Shown: positions 25,298 to 35,249 of the stretch, in pieces | Layout of the letters: every line of letters begins with the position of its first letter | How positions within the stretch are numbered: the stretch's first letter is position 1 | Assembly (NCBI GenBank): GCA_013044025.1 | Contig: JABEVD010000018.1 | Location: 1-39,334, forward strand | Source of the DNA: Burkholderiales bacterium | Lineage (GTDB): Bacteria; Pseudomonadota; Gammaproteobacteria; Burkholderiales; JABEVD01 | DNA: 39,334 nt | Direction of reading: 5' to 3' | Translations under genes and position numbers: made by a program | Notes under the pieces: model-generated | Told to the model about the DNA's origin: nothing | Databases searched by the model: none | The model's input: only the letters and a program-made list of their open reading frames with translations

Positions 25298-26451
25298 GCG
25301 AACAGGTCGATGTGCTCGTCATAGGCGGCGGCCCGGTGGGCGCGGCCCTTGCGCGCGCTCTTTCCGGTCATCCCGTTTCGGTGATGGTGCTGGAAGCGAA
25401 AACCTCGCCCGCCTCCGACCCTCGCGTGCTCGCGCTCTCCCATGGCAGCAGGCTGTTCCTGGAAAGGATCGGGGCCTGGCAAAACGTGCGAAACGCAACG
25501 CCGATCGAGACCATTCACGTCTCCCAGAAGGGCGGATTCGGCAGGACGATCCTGAGGGCGGAAGAATCCGGCGTTCCATCCCTAGGCCATGTCGCAGGAT
25601 ACGGGGAAATCCACGACGCACTCGTCGAGGGGCTTTCCCCTGAAGTCTATGTCGAGGGTGCGAAGGCCTGTGAAATCGATCTTTCCAGGGGAGCGGTCGA
25701 TTTCGATTATCTCGGGGAAAGAAGGCAGATTTGCGCAAGGTTGGTGGTAATGGCCGAGGGAGGAAAACTCGTCGAGCAGGTCGAAGGCATCGAAGTGCAC
25801 CGCAAGGATTACGGCCAGTGGGCGGTGATCGGTCAGGTGAGAACCGACAGGGCGCACGACAACATCGCCTACGAGCGCTTCACCAGGGAGGGCCCTGTGG
25901 CGCTCCTTCCATTCGGGGAAGGATTCTCGCTCGTCTGGACCGCAACCCCGGAATTCGCCGGAGCCCTTGTCGAAATGGAAAAGGGCGAGTTTCTGCAAAA
26001 GCTGCAGGATCATTTCGGCTCTAGGGCGGGAAGGTTCGTCGACTGCGGCAAAATGAGCGGTTTTCCGCTCGCCCTGAGATATTGCGAACCCATCGTCGCG
26101 GAGCGCCTCGCCCTCGTCGGCAATGCGGCTCAGACGCTGCACCCGGTTTCAGGCCAGGGACTCAACCTCGGACTTCGCGATGTCGCTGCGCTCTCGCGCT
26201 CCATCCTGGATTGCCGGATCGAGGATATCGGCCTTCCCGGAATGCTCTCTGCCCATGCGAAATCCAGAAGGATGGATCGGGAGGGCGGAATCCGTTTCAC
26301 CGATTCCCTCATCCGGATTTTCTCCAATGAAATTCCCTTGCTGGATTCGGGAAGGGGACTCGGACTTGCCGCGCTGGACTGTCTTCCGCCCGCCCGCAAG
26401 TGGTTTTCACGGAAAATGATGTTCGGATTGAGGCCCGGCCGGATTTTGTGA
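25294..26451 (+). CDS. ubiH: UbiH-family FAD monooxygenase (ubiquinone biosynthesis)
   Basis: Flavoprotein hydroxylase of 385 residues. VDVLVIGGGPVGAALAR is the FAD Rossmann motif at the N-terminus; VGNAAQTLHPVSGQGLNLGLRD is the GD-box region typical of UbiH/UbiI/UbiF (aromatic ring hydroxylases of ubiquinone synthesis). Which ring position is attacked cannot be told from sequence alone. It overlaps pepP by 4 nt. The pepP-ubiH pairing is common in proteobacteria. Confidence 0.85.
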   Translation: MSEQVDVLVIGGGPVGAALARALSGHPVSVMVLEAKTSPASDPRVLALSHGSRLFLERIGAWQNVRNATPIETIHVSQKGGFGRTILRAEESGVPSLGHVAGYGEIHDALVEGLSPEVYVEGAKACEIDLSRGAVDFDYLGERRQICARLVVMAEGGKLVEQVEGIEVHRKDYGQWAVIGQVRTDRAHDNIAYERFTREGPVALLPFGEGFSLVWTATPEFAGALVEMEKGEFLQKLQDHFGSRAGRFVDCGKMSGFPLALRYCEPIVAERLALVGNAAQTLHPVSGQGLNLGLRDVAALSRSILDCRIEDIGLPGMLSAHAKSRRMDREGGIRFTDSLIRIFSNEIPLLDSGRGLGLAALDCLPPARKWFSRKMMFGLRPGRIL

Positions 26452-26473
26452 ATGCGCCGAAAGCGTTTACAAT
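26446..26473 (+). promoter_or_regulatory. candidate sigma70 promoter of dusB-fis
   Basis: TTGTGA (26446-26451), a 16-nt spacer and TACAAT (26468-26473) lie 25 nt before the dusB GTG. The -35 box overlaps the ubiH stop. A dedicated dusB-fis promoter is expected, since Fis is growth-rate controlled. Confidence 0.55.
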
Positions 26474-26498
26474 ACGGGCTTTAGTCAGAATTCCCATC

Positions 26499-27521
26499 GT
26501 GAAAATCGGTCCCCATCAGCTCCGGAACAACCTCCTGGTCGCCCCCATGGCGGGCGTGACCGACAGACCGTTTCGCCAGCTCTGCAAGTCCATGGGCGCA
26601 GCAATGGCCGTATCCGAAATGGTTTCCAGCAATTCCCTGCTCTGGGGAAGCGACAAAACCAGGCGCCGCGCCAACCATGAAGGCGAGGTCGATCCGATCT
26701 CGGTGCAAATCGCGGGCGCGGATCCGCAGATGATGGCCAATGCCGCGCGCTATAATGTGGATCATGGCGCCCAGATCATCGACATCAACATGGGGTGTCC
26801 CGCCAAAAAGATCTGCAATGTCATGGCGGGCTCCGCACTCCTCCGGAACGAGGCGCTCGTGGGCGAAATCCTGGATGCAGTGGTGGGCGCGGTCGACGTG
26901 CCCGTCACGCTCAAGATCAGGACGGGCTGGGACACAGGGAGCCGCAACGCAGTGACGGTCGCGAAGATTGCACAATCCGCAGGAATCCAGGCGCTCGCCA
27001 TCCACGGCAGGACGCGCGCCTGCGGCTATACTGGACAAGCGGAATACGACACCATCGCCGAAGTGAAGACGAGGATTTCCATTCCGGTGATCGCCAACGG
27101 CGACATCACTTCTCCCGTAAAGGCGAAGCTGGTGCTCGAAAAAACCGGGGTCGATGCGCTGATGATCGGTCGCGCCGCCCAGGGCAGGCCATGGATCTTC
27201 AGGGAGATCGCCCATTATCTCGAGACCGGGGAATTCCTCCACTCTCCGGAAGTTGCGGAGATCCGCATGGTGCTGCTCGCCCATCTCCAGGATCTCTTCG
27301 CTTTCTACGGCGAGGAAACCGGGGTCCGGGTCGCAAGAAAGCACATTTCCTGGTATACCAAAGGACTGGCAGGTTCTGCCGCATTCAGGCACAGCATGAA
27401 CCAGCTCCAGTCCGCTCCGGAGCAGATCGACCATATCGAACGCTTCTTCTCCGAACTCGCGTCGGCCAATCAGCGGCTGGTATATTTCCAATCGGAGGAC
27501 GAGGACAAATGGGCGGCATGA
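26499..27521 (+). CDS. dusB: tRNA-dihydrouridine synthase DusB
   Basis: FMN enzyme of 340 residues that reduces uridine to dihydrouridine in tRNA. It has the TIM-barrel fold. NNLLVAPMAGVTDRPFRQL is the FMN phosphate region, INMGCPAKKICNVMAGSALL carries the catalytic Cys, and IHGRTRACGYTGQAEYD and GVDALMIGRAAQGRPWIF are conserved. I use the GTG at 26499; an upstream frame-open extension overlaps ubiH. The order dusB-fis is widely conserved. Confidence 0.94.
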   Translation: MKIGPHQLRNNLLVAPMAGVTDRPFRQLCKSMGAAMAVSEMVSSNSLLWGSDKTRRRANHEGEVDPISVQIAGADPQMMANAARYNVDHGAQIIDINMGCPAKKICNVMAGSALLRNEALVGEILDAVVGAVDVPVTLKIRTGWDTGSRNAVTVAKIAQSAGIQALAIHGRTRACGYTGQAEYDTIAEVKTRISIPVIANGDITSPVKAKLVLEKTGVDALMIGRAAQGRPWIFREIAHYLETGEFLHSPEVAEIRMVLLAHLQDLFAFYGEETGVRVARKHISWYTKGLAGSAAFRHSMNQLQSAPEQIDHIERFFSELASANQRLVYFQSEDEDKWAA

Positions 27522-27754
27522 CAGGAGAAACGGATCTCAGCCTTTGCGTTCGCAAGGCGGTCGAAAGCTATCTCGGCGAGCTCGACGGCGAAAAACCGGG
27601 CGGACTCTACGAAATGGTGATCCGCTGCGTGGAACGTCCGCTCATCGAAATCGCGCTCAATCATTCGAAGGGCAACCAGACCCGCGCGGCCGAAATGCTC
27701 GGAATCAACCGCAATACGCTCAAGAAAAAAATGCAGGATCTGCAGATTTCCTGA
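27509..27754 (+). CDS. fis: DNA-binding protein Fis
   Basis: Nucleoid-associated regulator of 81 residues from ATG 27509; ATG 27518 (ATGA overlap with dusB) gives 78. GGAGGACGAGGA precedes the first ATG. The C-terminal helix-turn-helix NQTRAAEMLGINRNTLKKKM is the Fis signature, and the N-terminal beta-hairpin arms are short, as in betaproteobacterial Fis. It is co-transcribed with dusB. In the window, purH follows after 27 nt. Confidence 0.95.
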   Translation: MGGMTGETDLSLCVRKAVESYLGELDGEKPGGLYEMVIRCVERPLIEIALNHSKGNQTRAAEMLGINRNTLKKKMQDLQIS

Positions 27755-27781
27755 TTCCTCAATAATTCGGCTCAATACATC

Positions 27782-29341
27782 ATGACTTCGATCAAACAGG
27801 CGCTCATCAGCGTTTCAGACAAGACTGGCATTCTCGAATTCGCACGCGGACTCCATGAAATGGGCGTGAAAATCCTCTCCACCGGAGGGACTGCGAAAAT
27901 GATCCACGAGGCGGGCATTCCCGTCACCGAGGTGGGCGATTACACCGGATTTCCAGAAATGCTCGATGGCCGGGTGAAAACCCTGCACCCCAGGGTGCAT
28001 GGCGGAATTCTCGCCCGGCGCGATCTTCCCGGACACATGGAAAAGCTCGCTGAAGCCGGCATCCCGACCATCGACCTCGTCGTGGTGAACCTCTATCCCT
28101 TCGCGCAGACCGTGGCGAAACCGGATTGCACGCTGGAAGATGCGATCGAGAACATCGACATCGGCGGCCCCACCATGGTGCGGGCTGCAGCCAAGAATTT
28201 CCGCGACGTCGCGATCGTCACCGACCCGGCCGATTATGCGCCCATTCTCGAGGAGATGAAAAATGGCGGCGTTTCGCTCGAGACCCGTTATGCGCTTTGC
28301 AGGAAAGCCTTTTCGCACACCGCGGCCTACGACGGGGCGATCAGCAACCATCTCACCGCGACCGGACTCGACGGCAAAAAGCAGGGATTTCCCGAACAGA
28401 TCAATTTCAGCTTCGAAAAGGAGCAGGATCTGCGCTACGGAGAAAACCCCCATCAGCAAGCCGCCTTCTACCGCGAAAAGCATCCTGCTCCGGGAACCCT
28501 AGCCAACTACGTTCAGCTCCAGGGCAAGGAACTTTCCTACAACAACATCGGCGATGCCGATGCTGCCTGGGAATGCGTGAAGACCTTCGAGCAACCCGCC
28601 TGCGTGATCGTGAAGCATGCCAACCCCTGCGGCGTTGCGATCGCCGACAGCGCATTGAATGCATACCGGCTCGCCTACGCGACCGATCCCACTTCCGCTT
28701 TCGGCGGCATCATCGCCTTCAACCGCGAACTCGACGAGGAAAGTGCGGCGCAGATCACCGCCAACCAGTTCGTCGAAGTGATCATCGCGCCATCAGCGTC
28801 GGACGCCGCGCTCAGGGTGACGGCAGCGAAGCAGAACGTGCGGGTGCTGGTGGTGCCGATCGAATCCGGATCGAACCGGCTCGACCTCAAGCGGGTGGGG
28901 GGAGGAATCCTGGTGCAGACGCCTGACGACTTCGACGTGACCGAAGCCAACCTGCGCGTGGTGACGAAAAGGGCGCCCACCAGAGACCAGATCCGCGACC
29001 TGCTTTTCGCCTGGAAAGTGGCCAAGTTCGTGAAATCGAATGCAATCGTCTTCGCCGCAAATGGCCAGACGCTCGGCGTGGGCGCAGGGCAGATGAGCCG
29101 GGTGGACAGCACCCGGATCGCCTCCATCAAGGCGGCCAATGCAGGCCTCCCTCTTTCCGGCTCGGTGGTCGCATCCGACGCATTCTTCCCGTTCCGCGAC
29201 GGCCTGGACGTGCTCGCCCAGGCAGGGGCGATCGCAGTGATCCAGCCCGGAGGAAGCATGCGCGACGCGGAAGTGATCGCGGCTGCAGACGAACAGAACA
29301 TCGCGATGGTCTTCACCGGCCATCGTCATTTCAGGCACTGA
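27782..29341 (+). CDS. purH: bifunctional AICAR transformylase/IMP cyclohydrolase
   Basis: Last two steps of de novo IMP synthesis. It has 519 residues. The N-terminal IMP cyclohydrolase (about 1-200) starts with [17 protein letters not shown] and has STGGTAKMI. The C-terminal AICAR formyltransferase has the Lys-His pair in [15 protein letters not shown] and ends in [11 protein letters not shown]. Normal length, with no broken domain. It probably belongs to a purine unit with purD, 3 nt downstream. Confidence 0.97.
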   Translation: MTSIKQALISVSDKTGILEFARGLHEMGVKILSTGGTAKMIHEAGIPVTEVGDYTGFPEMLDGRVKTLHPRVHGGILARRDLPGHMEKLAEAGIPTIDLVVVNLYPFAQTVAKPDCTLEDAIENIDIGGPTMVRAAAKNFRDVAIVTDPADYAPILEEMKNGGVSLETRYALCRKAFSHTAAYDGAISNHLTATGLDGKKQGFPEQINFSFEKEQDLRYGENPHQQAAFYREKHPAPGTLANYVQLQGKELSYNNIGDADAAWECVKTFEQPACVIVKHANPCGVAIADSALNAYRLAYATDPTSAFGGIIAFNRELDEESAAQITANQFVEVIIAPSASDAALRVTAAKQNVRVLVVPIESGSNRLDLKRVGGGILVQTPDDFDVTEANLRVVTKRAPTRDQIRDLLFAWKVAKFVKSNAIVFAANGQTLGVGAGQMSRVDSTRIASIKAANAGLPLSGSVVASDAFFPFRDGLDVLAQAGAIAVIQPGGSMRDAEVIAAADEQNIAMVFTGHRHFRH

Positions 29342-29344
29342 TCC

Positions 29345-30604
29345 ATGAAAATACTGGTCATCGGAAACGGCGGGCGGGAACACGCCCTTGCATGGAAACT
29401 TGCGCGCTCTGCCCGCGTCTCGCGAGTCTATGTCGCCCCCGGGAATGCGGGAACCGCGCTTGACGAGGGATGCGTCAACGTGGACATCACGGAAATCCCG
29501 GATCTCATCGAATTCGCCAGGAGCGAATCGATCGCGCTCACCGTGGTGGGACCGGAAGCGCCGCTCGCCGCCGGGGTGGTCAACGAATTCAGGTCGGCGG
29601 GACTGAAGATATTCGGTCCTACCCGAGCCGCAGCCCAGCTCGAAAGCTCCAAGGCATTCGCCAAATCCTTCATGATGCGGCACGGCATTCCGACTGCCGC
29701 TTACGGCGAATTCGAGGACAGGGATTCCGCCCATGCCTATGTCGATGCGCAGGGCGCGCCCATCGTCATCAAGGCGGACGGACTTGCCGCCGGCAAGGGC
29801 GTGGTGGTGGCCATGACGCTCGAGGAAGCGCATGCTGCGATCGATTACCTGCTCTCGGAAGGCGGTCGCCTCGTCATCGAGGAATATCTCGAAGGAGAGG
29901 AAGCAAGCTTCATCGTGATGGTCGACGGAAAGAATGTCCTTCCCTTCGTCACCAGCCAGGACCACAAGCGCCTCCTCGACGGCGACATGGGCCCCAACAC
30001 CGGAGGAATGGGCGCCTATTCCCCGGCCCCGATCATCACGCCTTCGGTCCACGCCAGGGTGATGCGCGAGATCATCCAGCCGGTGGTGCGGGGCATGGCC
30101 CAGGAAGGAACGATCTTCACCGGATTCCTGTATGCGGGACTGATGATCGACAAGGATGGAAATCCCAAAACCCTGGAATTCAATTGCAGGATGGGCGATC
30201 CGGAAACCCAGCCGATCATGATGCGCCTCAAGACCGACCTCAGCCTGCTCGTCGAGCACGGAATCAACGGTACCCTCGACAGAATCGAAGCGGAATGGGA
30301 CAGACGCTCCGCGCTCGGCGTGGTGATTGCGGCCCATGGTTACCCCGATTCCCCTAGAAAAGGCGACATCATTTCCGGACTTCCCAGGAACGAGGAAGAT
30401 TTCCATGTCTTCCATGCCGGAACGAAGCTGGACGGAAGCCGCCAGGTGGTCACCTCGGGAGGCCGCGTGCTTTGCGTCACCGCCCTGGGCGACAGCGTCA
30501 AGATCGCGCAAAGGCGCGCCTATCAGGTGGCGGAAGGAATCTCCTTCGAAGGCTGCCAGATGAGAAGGGATATCGGCTACCGGGCCACTTCCCCCCGGCA
30601 ATGA
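29345..30604 (+). CDS. purD: phosphoribosylamine-glycine ligase
   Basis: ATP-grasp enzyme of 419 residues that makes glycinamide ribonucleotide (second purine step). The N-terminus KILVIGNGGREHALAWKL and the ATP-binding PIVIKADGLAAGKGVVVA, DHKRLLDGDMGPNTGGMGAYSP and LEFNCRMGDPETQ are typical. It sits 3 nt after purH and overlaps tsaC by 4 nt (ATGA). Confidence 0.97.
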   Translation: MKILVIGNGGREHALAWKLARSARVSRVYVAPGNAGTALDEGCVNVDITEIPDLIEFARSESIALTVVGPEAPLAAGVVNEFRSAGLKIFGPTRAAAQLESSKAFAKSFMMRHGIPTAAYGEFEDRDSAHAYVDAQGAPIVIKADGLAAGKGVVVAMTLEEAHAAIDYLLSEGGRLVIEEYLEGEEASFIVMVDGKNVLPFVTSQDHKRLLDGDMGPNTGGMGAYSPAPIITPSVHARVMREIIQPVVRGMAQEGTIFTGFLYAGLMIDKDGNPKTLEFNCRMGDPETQPIMMRLKTDLSLLVEHGINGTLDRIEAEWDRRSALGVVIAAHGYPDSPRKGDIISGLPRNEEDFHVFHAGTKLDGSRQVVTSGGRVLCVTALGDSVKIAQRRAYQVAEGISFEGCQMRRDIGYRATSPRQ

Positions 30605-31134
30605 ACCACAGGATCAGGGCTCACCTGAAGGCGGGCGGGGTGCTCGCCTACCCAACCGAGTCCTGTTACGGTCTGGGATGCGACCCCATGAACCGTCGCG
30701 CGGTCGAAAGGATTCTTTCCATCAAGGGTCGGCCCCGGCATAAGGGGCTGATCCTGATCGGCGCTTCCCTTCGTCAGCTTACCCCTTTCATTGCGGAAAT
30801 TCCCGATGCGAGCCGGCTCGAAAAATACTGGCCGGGGCCTTTCACGCTGCTGTTCAGACCTTCCAGGCGCACCCCGAAATGGCTCACCGGACGCCACGAC
30901 AGGATCGCCTTGCGTCTCACCGCCCACCCGGAATCCGCCCGCCTTTGCCGCTCGGCCGGTTCCGCGCTGGTCTCGACCAGCGCTAATCGCAGCGGAATGA
31001 AACCCGTGAAATCCTATCGCGAATGCATCGCCCGTTTCGGCAGAAAAGTCCTGGTGATTCCGGGCAGAATCGGAAAAAGGAAAAACCCGTCCACCATCCT
31101 GGATTTCGAAAGTGGTAGAATCTTCAGGCCTTAG
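30601..31134 (+). CDS. tsaC: threonylcarbamoyl-AMP synthase (TsaC/Sua5-YrdC family)
   Basis: Protein of 177 residues, the short TsaC form. [18 protein letters not shown] opens the fold, [13 protein letters not shown] binds the nucleotide, and STSANRSGM is the conserved SxN region. It makes threonylcarbamoyl-AMP for t6A37 of ANN-decoding tRNAs. I use ATG 30601; an upstream frame-open stretch lies within purD. It overlaps the purD stop. Confidence 0.92.
   Translation: MNHRIRAHLKAGGVLAYPTESCYGLGCDPMNRRAVERILSIKGRPRHKGLILIGASLRQLTPFIAEIPDASRLEKYWPGPFTLLFRPSRRTPKWLTGRHDRIALRLTAHPESARLCRSAGSALVSTSANRSGMKPVKSYRECIARFGRKVLVIPGRIGKRKNPSTILDFESGRIFRP
31113..31121 (+). promoter_or_regulatory. candidate extended -10 promoter of hemF
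   Basis: TGGTAGAAT (TGn plus TAGAAT) ends 29 nt before the hemF ATG, which would leave a 20-25 nt leader with AGGAGG. No -35 is convincing, as is usual for extended -10 promoters. It lies in the end of tsaC. Confidence 0.35.
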
Positions 31135-31150
31135 CCAAAGAGGAGGGACA

Positions 31151-32046
31151 ATGAACATACAGGGAGTAAAGGATTTCCTGACGGAGCTGCAGGAACTCAT
31201 CGTCGAAAGACTGGAACAGATTGACGGAACATCCTTCCGCAGAGACGGCTGGGAACGCCCGGAAGGGGGAGGGGGATTATCCTGCGTGATCGAGGAAGGG
31301 GGCGTGCTGGAGCGGGGCGGAGTCAATTTCTCCCATGTCTTCGGCAAGGGACTCCCTCCCTCCGCGACCGCATCGAGACCGGAACTTGCAGGAAGATCCT
31401 TCCAGGCAATGGGGGTTTCGCTGGTGTTCCATCCCAGGAACCCTTATGCGCCGACCGTGCACATGAATGTGCGCTTCTTCGTCGCGGAAAGGAAGGCTGC
31501 GAGCCGGTATGGTGGTTCGGCGGCGGGATGGACCTCACCCCCTATTACGGTTTCGAGGAAGACGCGGTGCATTTCCATCAGACCTGCCGCAATGCGCTGC
31601 AGCCTTTCGGGCCGGATTATTACCCTGCTTTCAAGAAGTGGTGCGACGAGTATTTCTATCTCAAGCACAGGAAGGAAGCGCGGGGGATCGGCGGAATCTT
31701 CTTCGACGACTTCAACAAGCCCGATTTCGAGACCTGCTTCAATCTCACCGAAAGCGTGGGAGATCACTTCCTTTCGGCCTATGTTCCGATCCTGGAAAGA
31801 AGGATGGACACCCCCTATGGCGAGCGCGAGCGCGATTTCCAGGCTTACCGCCGCGGCCGCTATGTCGAATTCAATCTGGTCTACGATCGCGGCACGCTGT
31901 TCGGCCTGCAATCCGGAGGCAGGACCGAATCGATCCTGATGTCGATGCCGCCCATCGTGAAATGGCGCTACGACTGGCATCCCGAAGCGGGTAGCCCTGA
32001 AGAAAAGCTCTACAGCGACTTCATCATCGGCCGCGACTGGATCTGA
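31151..32046 (+). pseudogene. hemF: oxygen-dependent coproporphyrinogen III oxidase, frameshifted
   Basis: Aerobic haem step converting coproporphyrinogen III to protoporphyrinogen IX. Start ATG 31151 after AGGAGG. The first frame is good to about 31495 ([28 protein letters not shown]) then loses sense ([11 protein letters not shown]). The family core [19 protein letters not shown] continues in another frame from 31507 to the stop at 32046. Adding one base near 31496 (AAGG[G]CTGC) gives [12 protein letters not shown] and a 298-residue protein of normal size. So the gene is either a recent pseudogene or a base-calling error. An anaerobic HemN elsewhere could compensate if the break is real. 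Confidence 0.85.
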
Positions 32047-32054
32047 GGCTTGCC

Positions 32055-33041
32055 GTGAAGGCGCAGCTTCTCGATCACCCGGGTTTTCCGCTCAGGCTTG
32101 CCGACATTCCCGCCCCGAAACCGGGGCCGGGGGAAATCCTGATCGAGGTGCATGCTTGCGGCGTATGCAGGACCGATCTGCATATCGCGGACGGAGAGCT
32201 TGCAGCGCCGCATTACCCGATCATTCCCGGTCACGAAATCGTCGGGCGGGTGGTGGAGGGAGGATCCCGTTTTTCGGTCGGTGACCGGGTGGGCGTTCCC
32301 TGGCTGGGGAAAACCTGCGGAGCCTGCCGCTTCTGCCTGAGCGGACGCGAAAATCTTTGCGATTCCCCTCTTTTCACCGGTCACGGCATCCACGGCGGCT
32401 ATGCAGAATTTGTCGTCGCCAATGAAGATTACTGCTTCCCGATCCCCGAATTCTACAGCGATGCCGAAGCCGCGCCGCTGCTTTGCGCAGGTCTCATCGG
32501 GTATCGCGCGCTGCACTCTGCAGGGGATGCGGAAAAAATCGGTCTCTACGGATTCGGAGCGGCCGCCCACATCGCAAGCCAGGTCGCCTCCCATGAAGGA
32601 AGAAGGATTTACGCATTCACCAGAGCCGGGGATTCCGCAGCGCAGGATTTCGCCCGCTCCCTCGGCGCAGTATGGGCGGGAAGTTCAGGGGACGCTCCGC
32701 CTGACGAACTGGATGCCGCGATCATTTTCGCCCCTGCCGGAGAACTCGTTCCGGAAGCGCTTTCCAGGATTTCGAAAGGCGGGACGGTCGTCTGCGGAGG
32801 AATCCACATGAGCGACATTCCCCGGTTTCCCTATTCCATCCTTTGGGGGGAGCGATCCATCCGTTCTGTCGCCAACCTCACCCGCAAGGATGGCGAGGAA
32901 TTCATGAGGATCGCACCGCTTGCCGGCGTGAAAACGGAAGTGACGACCTTTCCCCTGGAATTCGCCAATCTCGCCCTCGACAGACTGAGATCCGGCAGGA
33001 TCCGGGGCGCTGCGGTGCTGGTGACTGCTGCATGTTCCTAG
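32055..33041 (+). CDS. zinc-dependent alcohol dehydrogenase family protein
   Basis: Medium-chain dehydrogenase of 328 residues. Catalytic Zn ligands: Cys in [11 protein letters not shown] and His in PGHEIVGRV. The structural Zn site has four Cys in [15 protein letters not shown]. The Rossmann part includes [16 protein letters not shown], where GxGxxG is replaced by GFGAAAH; coenzyme choice is unclear. It resembles AdhA-like alcohol dehydrogenases, but the substrate is unknown. GTG start at 32055, 8 nt after hemF. It overlaps the next gene by 10 nt. Confidence 0.88.
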   Translation: MKAQLLDHPGFPLRLADIPAPKPGPGEILIEVHACGVCRTDLHIADGELAAPHYPIIPGHEIVGRVVEGGSRFSVGDRVGVPWLGKTCGACRFCLSGRENLCDSPLFTGHGIHGGYAEFVVANEDYCFPIPEFYSDAEAAPLLCAGLIGYRALHSAGDAEKIGLYGFGAAAHIASQVASHEGRRIYAFTRAGDSAAQDFARSLGAVWAGSSGDAPPDELDAAIIFAPAGELVPEALSRISKGGTVVCGGIHMSDIPRFPYSILWGERSIRSVANLTRKDGEEFMRIAPLAGVKTEVTTFPLEFANLALDRLRSGRIRGAAVLVTAACS

Positions 33042-33706
33042 GCCATTACGGCCTCGCTTTCGGAGCGAAAAAATACGCTCCCTGCGTCTCGCTCGGAACG
33101 CTTTTTCTCGCAGCGCAGTTTCTAGACTTGCTCTGGCCGACTTTCGTGCTGCTCGGAATCGAAACGGTTCGGGTCGTGCCCGGAATCACGAAAGTGACTC
33201 CGCTCGATTTCGAATTCTATCCTTTCTCGCACAGCCTGCTCGCCGTGCTCTGCTGGAGCCTGCTGCTCGGCTTCCTGCATTACAGGCTGAGAAAAAACCG
33301 CACCAGCGCCTTCGTGGTGGGATTCCTGGTGCTGAGCCACTGGTTCCTGGATCTCCTGGTGCACAGGCCGGATCTTCCCATCCTGATCCGGGGAAACAGC
33401 TTCGTTGGATTCGACGCCTGGTCTTCCTATTCCCTGAGCCTGTTCCTCGAGCTTTCGATCTTTCTGCCCGGGATCCTGATCTATGAGAAAACCACTTCCG
33501 CGATCGACGACAAGGGAAAATGGGGATTCCGCTCCCTGGTGATGCTGATGCTCTTCGTCCATTTCGGCAACACTTTCGGCCCCCCTCCCCCCGGTTCCAC
33601 TGCAGTCGCCTGGGTGGGGGAGATGCAGTGGCTGCTCGTCGCCTGGGGATACTGGGTGGACAGGCACAGGACGACTCAGGGAGATCCGAGGCGAAGCAGG
33701 CCGTAG
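33032..33706 (+). CDS. small polytopic membrane protein, possible metal-dependent hydrolase family
   Basis: Protein of 224 residues with several membrane helices (about six). The N-terminus [17 protein letters not shown] and the internal FYPFSHSLLAV and LSHWFLDLLVHRPDLPIL place His/Asp residues at membrane edges, like the DUF457/YbcI membrane-bound putative hydrolases. The match is by pattern only. ATG 33032 lies inside the end of the dehydrogenase gene (10 nt overlap), so they are probably co-transcribed. It is convergent with bacteriohemerythrin, 3 nt apart. Confidence 0.72.
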   Translation: MFLGHYGLAFGAKKYAPCVSLGTLFLAAQFLDLLWPTFVLLGIETVRVVPGITKVTPLDFEFYPFSHSLLAVLCWSLLLGFLHYRLRKNRTSAFVVGFLVLSHWFLDLLVHRPDLPILIRGNSFVGFDAWSSYSLSLFLELSIFLPGILIYEKTTSAIDDKGKWGFRSLVMLMLFVHFGNTFGPPPPGSTAVAWVGEMQWLLVAWGYWVDRHRTTQGDPRRSRP

Positions 33707-33709
33707 GTG

Positions 33710-34144
33710 TTACCGGGAGGGCTTCGTTTCGCTGACGCCGATCCTGTGCGTTGCGAGAAATTTCCCGTAGGCCCGATCCATTGAGAGGATGTGGGAGACG
33801 AGCCAGGTTTTCAGCAGGAAACTGAGCAGATCGGCGGCTTCGCGCTTTTTCCCCTCGTTGAAGAGCTTTTCGTGGATCCTCATCTGATGGAGAAGCTGTT
33901 CGTGCGCGGCCTTGTGTTCCGGAAATTCCGGATAGCCGATTTCGAGCAGCATTTTCTCCTCCACCTCGAGATGGATGATGACGTAGTTTCTCAGGAAATG
34001 GAAGGATTTCTGCAGGGATTCTTCCGGCCGGCCTTCCAGCGTCCCTTCCCTCAGATCGTTGATGGCGCGGAACAGGGCCTGATGATCCCTGTCCATCTGT
34101 TCGTTGTTGACGGTATAACCCGGGTACCAGTCCACGAATGCCAT
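33710..34144 (-). CDS. bacteriohemerythrin
   Basis: Protein of 144 residues. The four-helix di-iron O2-binding signature is complete: DRDHQALF (His), IIHLEVEEKMLLEIGYPEFPEHKAAHEQ split as HLEVEEKM (His, Glu) and PEHKAAHEQ (two His), and SHILSMDRAYG (His, Asp). It lies 31 nt downstream of cheB on the same strand, as the last gene of the chemotaxis operon. A soluble O2-binding protein next to PAS receptors suggests oxygen-linked taxis. It could instead act as an O2 carrier or scavenger. Confidence 0.94.
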   Translation of the reverse strand: MAFVDWYPGYTVNNEQMDRDHQALFRAINDLREGTLEGRPEESLQKSFHFLRNYVIIHLEVEEKMLLEIGYPEFPEHKAAHEQLLHQMRIHEKLFNEGKKREAADLLSFLLKTWLVSHILSMDRAYGKFLATHRIGVSETKPSR

Positions 34145-34175
34145 AGAAACCTCATCCTTCTGAATGTGCGAAAGA

Positions 34176-35249
34176 TTATACCCTGAAAGCGCGAACCCCG
34201 AGGCTGGAAAGATAATTCATGACCTGCGCGGACATTTCGGATAGCGGAACCACCTTGTCGACCCCTCCGGCCAGAATCGCTTCCCTCGGCATGCCGAAGA
34301 CGACGCAGCTCGCTTCGTCCTGGGCGAAGTTATAGGCACCTGCCTGCTTCATTTCCAGCATGCCCTGCGCGCCGTCCTTTCCCATGCCGGTGAGGATGAC
34401 GCCGATCGCATTCTTTCCTGCGCAATTGGCGGCGGAGCGGAACAAGACGTCCACGGATGGACGATGACGGTTGACCGGGGGGCCGTCCGAGAGCTCGCAG
34501 TGATAATTCGCCCCGCTGCGCTTCACGAGAAGATGCGCGTTGCCTGGTGCGATATAGGCATGTCCGGGCAGGATCCGGTCTCCCTGTTCCGCTTCCTTGA
34601 CCGAAATCCTGCACAAGGAATCGAGCCGCGCTGCGAAAGACTTGGTGAAAGCCTCCGGCATGTGCTGGGTGATGGCGATTCCCGGGCAATCTGGCGGCAG
34701 CTTCACCAGGAAATCCTTGATTGCCTCCGTCCCTCCCGTGGATGCGCCGACGATGATCAGCTTCTCGGTGGAAGCGGAGGTATTGGACAGGGAGGGAAGC
34801 ACCGCATCTGCGGAATATTTTTCGGACACGGCCAGCGGCTTCGTCCTCGGACGGGAGCGTGCTGCGGCGCGGATCTTTTCAGCGATTTCGTCTCCGTATT
34901 CCTGCATTCCCTTCTGGATGTCGAGCTTGGGCTTGGAGATGTAATCGACTGCGCCGAGTTCCAGCGCCTTGAAGGTAATTTCGGATCCTCTTTCGGTGAG
35001 CGAGGAAATCATCACGACGGGCATGGGGCGCAAGCGCATCAGCTTCTCCAGGAAATCGATTCCGTCCATTTTCGGCATTTCCACATCCAGCGTGAGCACG
35101 TCCGGATTAAGCGCCTTGATCATCTCCCTCGCGACGAGCGGGTCGGGAGCTGCGCCCACCACGGTCATGTCGCCATGGCTGTTGATGATCTCCTTGAGAA
35201 TGCTGCGGATCAGCGCAGAATCGTCCACTACGAGCACTTTGATGGTCAT
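34176..35249 (-). CDS. cheB: chemotaxis methylesterase/glutamine deamidase CheB
   Basis: Protein of 357 residues. The receiver domain (1-120) has Asp55 in [11 protein letters not shown]. After a linker comes the CheB catalytic domain with Ser in [13 protein letters not shown], His in [13 protein letters not shown] and Asp in [13 protein letters not shown]. It demethylates or deamidates receptors. It overlaps cheD (ATGA) and precedes bacteriohemerythrin. Confidence 0.97.
   Translation of the reverse strand: MTIKVLVVDDSALIRSILKEIINSHGDMTVVGAAPDPLVAREMIKALNPDVLTLDVEMPKMDGIDFLEKLMRLRPMPVVMISSLTERGSEITFKALELGAVDYISKPKLDIQKGMQEYGDEIAEKIRAAARSRPRTKPLAVSEKYSADAVLPSLSNTSASTEKLIIVGASTGGTEAIKDFLVKLPPDCPGIAITQHMPEAFTKSFAARLDSLCRISVKEAEQGDRILPGHAYIAPGNAHLLVKRSGANYHCELSDGPPVNRHRPSVDVLFRSAANCAGKNAIGVILTGMGKDGAQGMLEMKQAGAYNFAQDEASCVVFGMPREAILAGGVDKVVPLSEMSAQVMNYLSSLGVRAFRV

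Noticed and set aside
28793-30601. 602-codon frame antisense to purH and purD
   Set aside because: Antisense shadow. The sense genes are unambiguous.
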